Assembly (NCBI GenBank): GCA_047967505.1
Contig: CM106541.1
Length of the DNA stretch: 64,000 nt
Source: Dipteris shenzhenensis
Lineage: Eukaryota; Polypodiophyta; Polypodiopsida; Gleicheniales
Reading direction: 5' to 3' (one strand)
Shown: positions 55,576-64,000 of the stretch, piece after piece
How the letters are laid out: each line of letters starts with the position of its first letter
Position numbering within the stretch: position 1 is the stretch's first letter
Notes under the pieces: generated by a model
Seen by the model: the letters and a program-made list of their open reading frames with translations, nothing else
Told to the model about the DNA's origin: nothing
Databases searched by the model: none
Program-made: the position numbers and the translations under genes

Positions 55576-55992
55576 GGTTTATAGCGACGCTCCTTTTTCG
55601 ACGATTTTAACGACTTTTATAGCGACCTTTGCGCCCGTGAAAAAAAAAATTTTTAATGTAAAAAGCATCGGTATTTCCGTCGGAAAATGGCCTATGCCTT
55701 GTAGTGTTTGCACTATGCAATCAAAAAATCCCATCACATGCAATCCTAATGTCATCAATTGGAATAGTGTCAATATATTATTTCATAATAAATAATTTAA
55801 GGAAAGCTTTGGTTAATTGAAAATAAATAATTTAATTGCATAAAGGAAAGCTATGGGAATTTGGAATGTAAAACACTATGCAATCTTATATAAAGTAAAC
55901 TTTAAACTTTAATAATTATAAACTATTCAAGTAAACGTTAAAAGCATTTTCTATTTGCCATTGAAATATAATTATATGCACTTTCATCACAA

Positions 55993-55993
55993 G

Positions 55994-56027
<34 letters not shown>

Positions 56028-56028
56028 A
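55993..56028. repeat. (CT)n/(AC)n microsatellite
   Basis: CTCTCTCTCTCTCTCTC followed by (AC)n. The stretch 55,710-56,330 otherwise holds nothing I recognise. Confidence 0.85.
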
Positions 56029-56329
56029 TTAAACTTTGCACAAGAAATTAAACTTTGAACATGCTTCCTCCGCACATCCTTGCATAGGATTCTATTGCAT
56101 ATGAGACAGAGTGGTATGCCAGTTGCCATGCTCTTGATCAATTGAACTTGGTCAAGAGCACAACAATTGGCATAACCCCCCAGAAGCCTATGCGATGGCG
56201 ACACGGAAGAAGCAAAGCCCAAACCCTAAACACAAGACATTTACAATGCACGGCAAGACAATTCTTATCCAACCCTGAACCGCAACTTGCAATCAAAAAA
56301 CAAAAACACAATGAGACATTCGAAACCCT

Positions 56330-58900
56330 ATTGCCATCATTGCCACAATTCACGAGTCACTATCGTCATCATGTTCATCATCAATGTTTTCATCTTCATA
56401 CCCATGTGGCAAGCGAATATTATTTTCTTCATTTTCATCAGATTCATCCTCCTCATCGCTATCTTCCTCGGATGTTGCTCCATCAGTCCTTGTTTCATCC
56501 TTTTCTTGGGGTTGTGGAATCTGCAACAATGGGACTGCTTCAGTTTATATAGCATCTTGCAGGATATCGTAGCTCCATTTTGGAACTTTCTCCTCATATC
56601 CCACATCCCCTAATGTTTCTAGGATTTTATGATTGGCATAGATGTGCACTAACTTCTCAGCCCGCCGATCCTCCAGAAGTCTATTTCGTAAAGTACTAGG
56701 AATGTACTTGTAATGACTCCAGTTTCTTCCTGAGCTCGAGTTTGAGCATGTCTAATAAAGAACCCTCATTGCAATCTGGCGTAGAAGCTCACACGTGCCA
56801 CCATTCATCATCCACCATTTCCAAGCAGATGTAGTTTCTGCCAATGCTTGAATATCACTCGATGCAAACAACCCCTCCTTGCATCGATGCTTGGCAAACT
56901 CATTACAACACTTTGCAAACTCATGGTTGTGGGAATAATATTGCGCACCACCTTATGAAAGTCATGCATAACAATTGGGATCTCTTCGGGCTTCATATTC
57001 CACCACTCTAGGTCTAAAAGGTACCCAATGCTATGCAATGGATTATGAGATTGCTCCCATCGTGGCCTAAACAATTGTCACAATTTCTGGCATTTTGTAG
57101 CATTAAATGATCCTCTCATTCTCTTGGCCCGGACGAGCAGGGGGGTAATAAGAGCTTGCTCAATACTCCAAAAGTGCATCCATGCTTTTCCGATTGTTGG
57201 AGACTTTGAGTCAAATGCCCTAAGCACATATAATAGGTTTCATAGCATTAGCGGCATCCTCAAACCGTTTCCATAATGTAGGAGATCCCACTGTTTCTTT
57301 CAGGTCATGCATTTTCTCCTTTGTTGCCCTATCGGTCAACTTTGACATCCATTATTCAAATGCATCACAATGAAATGTCTCTATAAGAAAACTCCTATTT
57401 TTCACCAGATATTGCAAAGTATAGAAGTATGTGGAAATTCTCATGGTTTGCTGGTAATTGCAACATGGTAGAACCATCATGAGACATAAAGATTGCTTCA
57501 AGATGTTGCTTCGATTGTACAAACTTGATGATGTCTTGAGCCTCACAAACAATCTCTTTGAACCATGGCACTTGTTTATACCAATCTTTCAATGCAAGAT
57601 TTAAAGTATGTGTAGAACACGCAGATGCATATAAATTGTATTGTCCCTTTGCAATATTCTTCCCGCCTTTTTACAACTCTTGGCATTATCCATGACAACT
57701 TGAACAACCTTTTCAAAGCGTAACTCTCTTATAACCTTGGATAACACACCAGCCATATATGTTCCTGACTTCTTTACATGTGAGGCATCAATTGATGTGT
57801 GGAAGGCTCCCCACATGGCGATATAACCATCACATTTAATAAAGCATGGTGTTTTATGCTTGTGCTCCTGTCTGAGACAATTATGCATCCGGTGTTATGC
57901 AGTTTCTTGAAAATGCTACTATTTATGTGCTCTTTCTCTTCTGCATATGCCTTATCTAACAGTGATGTACATAATGTGTGGTAAGAAGGTGGCTTGAAGC
58001 CCGACCCATAGTTAGCAATGCAATTCCATGTAGCTCTCATATCATCATTATCGACCATACTCAGTGGATATCCTGATCACAAGATTGATCTACTAGTACA
58101 TACTGTGCATTCTCCAAGTCTTGAACCCGGATGCTCTCAACTATCGTGGGTTGCCTCAAGTTAGGAGTAGCAGTTGCCGATCTAGCTTCACGAGCCATAG
58201 GTGGCGATCGATCTTGCATGCTAGTACCCATACAAGGAGTTTTGGCATGGGAGCTTGCAACACTAGTACTTCCATCACCGTGTATGCTTACAGACTCTAC
58301 TCCACTTATACCTTAACTTTCCTAAATTGATCTTCTTCGTATTTTTCTAGAAGCTTGCATCTTCTCTATTAAGGTGCAAGCTGTTGCAGCAGCTCCTGGG
58401 GCCGCACAATGATGAATGCTCTTTCTTGAGTCACCAAGCAAGTGGCCCCTTAGGCAAGTTGCTCCCCCAGATTTTGTATTCCACAATACTTGCATTTCCA
58501 CTCAACGTAGTCATGAATATTAATAACAAAGTCCCACTCTGGACCATGTGACTTACGTTTTTCCCCTTGTGCATGTGGAACAACTCTTTGAGAGGATTGT
58601 GACACCTGCATAAATCCTCTCCCCATATCTTGGTTAACAACCTCACAGGGTGGATCAAGCATTGGGGTAGTGCCCATTTTGGCAATGAGATCCTCTTATG
58701 CAACTCCTTCCTCAACCCCGAGAACATTTTCGGGCATATCAATATTGGCATGGGCATGACTCGATGCATCCACAGTTTGCCTAGTGACAACTTGTCTTGA
58801 AGATTATGAACGAGCATTTCTAATTTCAGGCATTTTTAATTGTGCATTCGTAGTCGCAACACGTGCCCTATTTTTGCTCAAGTCATTGCCATCTCGTCTC
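56330..58900 (-). pseudogene. hAT-superfamily transposase remnant (DUF659 type)
   Basis: Minus-strand frames in order: 58,817-58,431 (possible N-terminal zinc-finger area, WDFVINIHDYVEWKCKYCG), 58,058-57,774 (ANYGSGFKPPSYHTLCTSLL, GCIIVSDRSTSIKHHALLN), 57,888-57,601 (FHTSIDASHVKKSGTYMAGV, VVQVVMDNAKSCKKAGRIL), 57,592-57,352 (EIVCEAQDIIKFV) and 57,074-56,808 (PLHSIGYLLDLEWWN), then an acidic tail near 56,450-56,340. DUF659 and the PLHSIGYLL..EWWN block are typical of plant hAT-derived transposases. Multiple frameshifts and stops break it. Terminal repeats and target duplication were not found. Confidence 0.8.
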
Positions 58901-59321
58901 CCCCTTCTCTCCATACATAAGGCCCTTAGCTTAAGAGTCAAGACTGCTCACTAACAATCGCATTCATTGGCACTCATGATCATGGTCCGCAAGTTTCCCA
59001 AAATGCAAGGAGTCAGAGTATAGACCACCCTCAAGAACACACAATAAACACTCGCATCCACTAGCCCTGATGTTCGTGGTGTACAATTTCTCCAAGATGC
59101 AAGGAATTGGAGGAGCAAACCATACCCAGAGGTATAATGAATGCTGACTCCCTCTAGCCCACTTAGCCTTACAACTATTCAGATCCAAATCGTGGTTCAC
59201 TTTCTTTCCCAAGTTATTGGGATATGAACCACAACCGAATGAAATGACGAGCCTGTATCGCCATTTCCACCGATATATAGCCTCGAGGTGTGCGAGAAAT
59301 TGGGAATCTGCACCCCACAAC

Positions 59322-59570
59322 CTTGGGGGGGTCACTATGTATAAACCCTCTTTATCACGTGCGTTCAAGGCATATTTATAAAATCCCTTATATACAAATT
59401 TAAAAAAAAATACGATGTAGCCTTTTTCTATACAAATCTATAATTTTTTTTCTTAAAATAACTTTAAATACTCCCTTATGTAAATTAATTTTTGTAGAAT
59501 TTAGGAATTAAAAATAACCTTCTGTTGAACTCACGTGATAGGGTTACATATGATGAGTGACCCCCCCGAG
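59322..59570 (+). mobile_element. 247-bp MITE family, copy H (249 bp)
   Basis: Left terminus CTTGGGGGGGTCACTATG (one change), right terminus GACCCCCCCGAG. Flanks CCCACAAC / CCCACAGC are an 8-bp duplication with one mismatch, so this is an older copy. Bases 58,920-59,320 hold no gene. Confidence 0.9.
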
Positions 59571-59582
59571 CCCACAGCACTG

Positions 59583-59728
59583 CCGGTACCCAAGATACTA
59601 TTGATAGTAGAACTCATATTCCTGGCGGTAATATCAATTATCCCGATGGTATATATTACCACCACCGGGATAATTAATATTACTGTTGAGAATATGAGTT
59701 CTACCGTCGGTAGTGTCTTGTGTACCGA
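59583..59728. repeat. 145-bp hairpin with ACCGACGGTA ends
   Basis: The two halves are imperfect inverted copies (about 70 bp each), with AGAACTCATATTC and its complement and AATTATCCCG/CGGGATAATT well conserved. A second inverted pair (TGATCACGTT ... AACGTGATCA) lies at 59,774-59,856. Probably a small non-autonomous transposon related to 41,018-41,290. Confidence 0.6.
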
Positions 59729-59739
59729 CAATACATTTA

Positions 59740-61018
59740 TTCAATTTATCTTTGATTTTTTTCAGCAACCTATGTGATCACGTTCTTTTCACGCTACTTG
59801 GAAGAGTAATTAATGAACATTAATAACCCATTAACGCAAATGTGAAAACGTGATCATAATCCTTGATTGTGGTTTATCTTTTGGCTTTGTGTCTAGGATC
59901 ATTTGTTTTAGGTTGCCTCTCGCTTGGCTTCTTGGAGTTGTGGAATGATGCATCAAGGTCGAAGGTTGATGGAGGGTTAATCCCCACCATTGGATCAACT
60001 TGCCTTCTAGATCTAAAACTAGGCCAATTTAAATTACAAAGGTAAATTTAGATAGACCTATCACCCCACATGAGAGCATGACAACTAAGCAACAAACGAG
60101 ATTGCCAAAGATAGCTGGCTAAATTACCATAAGACAACTAACAAATTACCAATAGGAAAATGACAATAGACTTGATTACATCGAGACAACTATATAACTA
60201 ATACTAGTTAATTTACAAATTCACCACATTAAACAAAAATTACATCAAAAGTCACTTTATTTAAAACCTATTAACCGGAGAGTTCCCAATTACATCATCA
60301 GTTTGCAAAAATCTCTATATAACCACAAAGTTAACACAACTGCCAAAGCTACTTCTTAGTAGGACCTCCAAAACCTCTAATCCCGGTGCCATCCCCATCA
60401 AAGATATTAAAGACACAGATTGAAAATGAACTTGCCAAACTCAACTGCTCACCACAGGCCATCAATGCACCAATAGGCAGATTCTGAGGACCCCAATTTT
60501 GAATAGCTAATGATAGGAACTAGCTCGGGGACTTCACCTCACAAAATGTTCGTTTACCATGCGTAGCCTAGCCATTTGAACATAGAAGTTATATTCAAAA
60601 TAGAATAGGTAAAGATTAGACCATATGGGGGAGCAAGATATTCCCATTAGAATTACTTGTCTCTAGATTTTTGAATTAAATTGTAAGTACTAATTCAACA
60701 CCAGCCATGAATTGAGTTCAATGACTTGTTTCACATCAAACATAAGATATCTTTTTTTTTTTTGGGTCCATGTTCCCTAATCTGGTCGATGAGGCCTTTT
60801 TTTAAAAATGATATGTATATATGAACAAATGTGTCAAAAGCCATATTTATGACTTCTGCATTACTTGAACAAGGCCATCCTTAGCATTACATCTCAAAGA
60901 CTCATTTCCTTTAGATTACATAGATTACATCTCAAAGACTCCTTTCCTTCAGATTACATCTCAAGGACTTCTTTCCTTCAGGGGGTTGGTTCCACATCGC
61001 TTTAAGTAGGTCACCTTT
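59740..61018. other. AT-rich DNA without recognisable gene
   Basis: Short frames only. A direct repeat of CATCTCAAAGACT/CATCTCAAGGACT with TTTCCTTCAG occurs three times at 60,890-60,980. No RNA gene or transposon end is recognised before 61,019. Confidence 0.5.
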
Positions 61019-63328
61019 CACTACTACACATGGATCCTATTGCGATGTTTAAGTACCGACATTTAGCGCGCACAGGGTGTTAATCGTCGGTATGGGAATT
61101 ATGTCCTATAAAGCATCGCTATATAGCAACTCTAAGCAAACATCGCTATATAGCGACGATTTCTAAAGTCACTATATAGCGATGTTTATCAGAAATGTAA
61201 GTATCGCTATATAGCGACACTGAGATACCATTTTATAGCGACGTTTTCCAGAGAGCTTTTTTACTCATATAGGCCTTAAAAGTTAGTTTTTTCCAATGAC
61301 AAATTTTTTTAAATTTTCATACATGTTTGATCTTTTGAGAGAATAAAAGTATGAGAGCATGTACATCAAGCCTTTGAAGCTCGTATATTCATGTCCAAGT
61401 TTGAGATGAAAAAAATTATGAAGAGCATTTACATCAACTGTTTCATCTTGAGCCAAGTCTAATGCGCCAAACAAGTCTATCTCTAACTCTATACCGAGTT
61501 GATCTCCTATATCATCATTGTACTCTAGCATCATACGTTCACCTAAAAGTACTTGATCATCTTCTTCAATAAAGTGTGGTGATTCTTGATGATCGTTGTC
61601 TTCTTCCTCAATATCATGATCTCCATCTTTCTCCCATGCGATGTCATTATGTGCATCTTCCTCTTGGCTCATATTGTGATCTTCATCTTCTTCACTAGAT
61701 TCATCGAGATCAATTGGATCCGGCATTGGTAGTGGCATCTCCATATCCACATCTCTATCTTCAAAAATTTGCTTACTTCGTGGTGCAACTTGGATCACGT
61801 ACCACCATCTTGGATCAGAACGATCCATATGAAAAACCACCTATATTGAAGATGGGTGCCAGATGTCGTCAATTATATATATGAAATTATGCTTAAGTAC
61901 ATGTATCAATGAATCTTTAAAAACAAAAGCTTCGATTAATTAAATCATTAGTATGCACCTGCTCACAGTGCTCGGGAAGAACAAAAGTATCACTTTCATC
62001 GGTCCAATGTTTGGTGGAGTCTATTGCAAAGAAACTGCTACTATCTTTTCTCACTGTCACATGGGGACCATTGTAAATAGTTCTAAACCATTTTACATCA
62101 AGAATGAAGATACTAAATCATCTGAAATCAACTTCATAGATTTCGCGTATGGTCTGAAATCTCGTCCTTGCATTTATTCTTTCTACTTTGGCCACTTCAT
62201 ATCTCTCAATCCACTTCTACATCTCAAGGCTATTGAGGATACAAAACTTATTGAATTTCTTTGCTCATCTTTCTTTCAATCCTTTTTCCCTGGGGAACCT
62301 CGCCAACGATGCGATTATCATCCTTGTTATGCCAAGCTTGTGGCATATCGGGATTTGTGGATGCAAGAAACTCCGTGATATATACTAATGACTCTTGCAC
62401 AAGTCATCCCTCTGCCATGCTTGCTTCTAGTCTTGCTCTTTGTCTTACAAATAAACCGCTCGAGAAAATTGTAATTGGGAGGATGAACCATCAAAGCAAC
62501 AAAGAAGTCATGTCAACAATATAACATAATCATAATTACGCTAACACATCACGATTATCAATACACTAATTCTACAGCTTAGAATACCTATAAGACCTTG
62601 TGCCAATCATGGGACTTGAGCCCACTAAGCTTATTGTTCTTTAAAAATGCTCCTTTCAAGCAATGCATGTACCTTGTTGGTGTTTGAAAAGAGGCAATGT
62701 CCGCCTTGGCCGCTGCCTCCTCCCTCATAGAGAGGATCCACGTTGCTTTCGGGAGGACAACTTTTTTCGAAGCATGCACTTGGGGCCACAAATGAGACAT
62801 CCTATTCATAGAATGCAAGTCTTCTCGCACTCCTCTCGAGTATTTGGAACCAACCAAGTGTGTCCAAATAGTAGCCCCCACATTCTTGAAGATATGCATG
62901 GGATCCAAGAGATGATTGATTTGTAACTGACCCCAATAAGGAAGCTCGTGAAAGATTGATAGCCTCTTCATAATAGGAGGACGTTCCTCTCCATTTGCCC
63001 TCCAAGCTTGAATCCAGTCACTTGCCTTCAAATATGATGGTGGTGGATCAAGCTGACCTCCACATGCGAGATGGTCCAGCAGAAGGTATCGAGCATAATC
63101 TTCATAAACATTTTTCCTCATATGTTTGGAGTATCATGCAAGCGATTTCAAACCTGGTCCACAAACAGGACTAGCATGGTACCCACTTGTAACAAGTCCT
63201 GCACGCATGCATGAATGTGTTAGTATAAGACATGCATGTGAAAGAGAGTCATAAAAGCATAATCCTATATTATACTTGTAGAGACACAACCACATACCTG
63301 CGCACTCTCCATATCCTAGGTAGTCATG
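61019..63328 (-). mobile_element. internally deleted family-1 CACTA derivative
   Basis: Starts CACTACTACACATGGATCC after TTT, with diverged subterminal motifs at 61,110-61,240. It keeps the equivalents of TNP2 exon 8, part of exon 7, part of exon 6 and exon 4, joined by deletions at about 62,157 and 62,455. A copia LTR interrupts it at 63,329, so the right end is beyond the window. Confidence 0.87.
61283..63300 (-). pseudogene. TNP2 transposase pseudogene (deleted copy)
   Basis: 61,840-61,410 is the acidic C-terminal exon (VFHMDRSDPRWWYVIQVAP, ELEIDLFGALDLAQDETVDV); the frame runs on past the usual stop because the codon after NAL differs. 63,190-62,588 matches exon 4 (YWGQLQINHLLDPMHIFKNV, LSGLKSHDWHKVL). 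DUF4218 and DUF4216 exons are partial and out of frame. Non-functional. Confidence 0.82.
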
Positions 63329-64000
63329 CATGTAAGAAAACAATACAACGTCTGTGCTCAACAGATTACATGATCTCATATGCAAGAGAGAAAACAGATT
63401 GTATGGAGAATCAAAAATTTGATTACTGTAGAACTGATACAATAGATGGCGCTGCCTCCCAACTGTGCGCTCCTGTGAAAGAAGCTTCGATGGCAAGCTA
63501 GAAAGAGTAGAGGACGGAGGCTAGATGCTAAGGAATCAGGGTTGCTGTAGCCAGTGATGAAATGGGCTTCACGGGCTTGCTCTTATATAGCCACTAGTCG
63601 TAGTCGGTTAGACCCAATGTGGTGACCAACCCAGTCCGCCCAAAACAGTCGATTGAGGTCGGTCTCGAAATAGGCCACCGACCACACGACAGAACAAGTG
63701 CGCAAAATAGAGCAACTAACCTACGGTCACCATTCGGCGGCCCACAGCCATCTGGGATCATTTGGGACTCCAAACGAGCCCCGCAACCTGAGAGTGGGTT
63801 GCCCCGAGAAATGCTCCATCTACCCTCAATGCGGTCAGTCATGGGATTCCTTCCCGCACTTGCATGTAGCCTAGTTGGCAGTGTGCCAACTCCGTCCAGC
63901 CATCAGGCCACACATGGCCCCCAAACCAGGACCTACCGGATAACCGAGCTACTCAAATGCCTTCTCCTCATATGGGGGGCTTACAAGTAGAGTTAGTTGG
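63329..64000 (-). repeat. copia LTR running off the window
   Basis: Begins TGTAAGAAAACAATAC (the reverse of ..TTTTCTTACA) and is the reverse counterpart of the LTR at 20,056-21,036, without MITE D. By comparison the window ends about 55 bp before the far border. It interrupts the exon-3 remnant of the CACTA derivative after CATGCA. Whether it is a solo LTR or belongs to a full element cannot be seen. Confidence 0.85.

Larger units (their letters stand above)
43425..55706. mobile_element. complete, apparently autonomous family-1 CACTA transposon
   Basis: 12,282 bp. Left end CACTACTACACACGCATCC, right end (reverse complement) CACTACAAGGCATAGGCC; they share CACTAC. Flanked by the 3-bp duplication TTT (43,422-43,424 and 55,707-55,709), as expected for CACTA elements. 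Contains an intact TNP2-type transposase (minus) and an intact Ptta/En/Spm-type accessory gene (plus), transcribed away from a shared central region. Three relatives in this window (3,680; 12,582; 61,019) are deleted derivatives. Confidence 0.93.

Noticed and set aside
59863-60045. 60-codon ORF with a hydrophobic start
   Set aside because: Isolated in AT-rich DNA, no conserved motif, and expected by chance at this length.
1-64000. tRNA or rRNA genes
   Set aside because: I saw no cloverleaf with conserved A/B boxes or rRNA core sequence by eye; a tRNAscan-SE and Rfam search would settle it.

Overview
This window looks like nuclear DNA from a land plant, probably a vascular plant with a large, repeat-rich genome. 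The evidence is spliceosomal introns with GT..AG borders, a NAC-type transcription factor gene, two families of plant CACTA (En/Spm) transposons, Ty1/copia retrotransposons, a hAT transposase remnant and abundant (GA)n/(GT)n microsatellites. I cannot name the species. Almost all of the 64 kb is nested mobile DNA. The only convincing host gene is the four-exon NAC-like gene on the minus strand at 35,970-38,500. A RING-H2 reading frame at about 43.0 kb may be a second host gene fragment.

Layout: 0-1 kb, an ORF made of a 48-bp minisatellite. 1.15-3.66 kb, a fold-back element with polypurine/polypyrimidine arms. 3.68-7.35 kb, a truncated family-1 CACTA. 7.35-10.0 kb, the 3' half of a copia element (minus strand). 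10-12.6 kb, degenerate telomere-like repeats and an LTR/primer-binding-site leader. 12.58-14.43 kb, a second family-1 fragment. 14.5-21.0 kb, copia fragments around half of a family-2 CACTA, ending in an LTR at 20,056-21,036. 21.0-24.9 kb, a decayed but nearly complete copia coding region. 25-27 kb, microsatellites. 27,140-27,746, a solo LTR with a perfect 5-bp target duplication. 28,012-35,243, a complete but decayed family-2 CACTA. 35.97-40.2 kb, the NAC-like gene and its promoter region. 41-43.3 kb, fold-back repeats and the RING ORF. 43,425-55,706, a complete family-1 CACTA. 56.3-58.9 kb, a hAT transposase remnant. 59-61 kb, a hairpin and AT-rich DNA. 61,019-63,328, a deleted family-1 CACTA cut by a copia LTR that runs off the window.

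The main discovery is the 12,282-bp family-1 CACTA element. It has CACTAC ends and a TTT target duplication. Its two divergent genes both splice into uninterrupted frames: a 1,140-aa TNP2-type transposase (eight exons, minus strand) and a 466-aa Ptta/En/Spm-type accessory protein (plus strand). The 16-bp palindrome GTCGCTATATAGCGAC is clustered at both ends and again just upstream of the transposase start, which suggests the element's own DNA-binding protein regulates it. The leader intron of the accessory gene carries about 4 kb of self-complementary satellite.

The second discovery is a 247-bp MITE family (TIR CTCGGGGGGGTCACT): seven full copies and one partial in this window. All seven full copies have 8-bp target duplications, and four can be checked against uninterrupted sister sequences in the same window.
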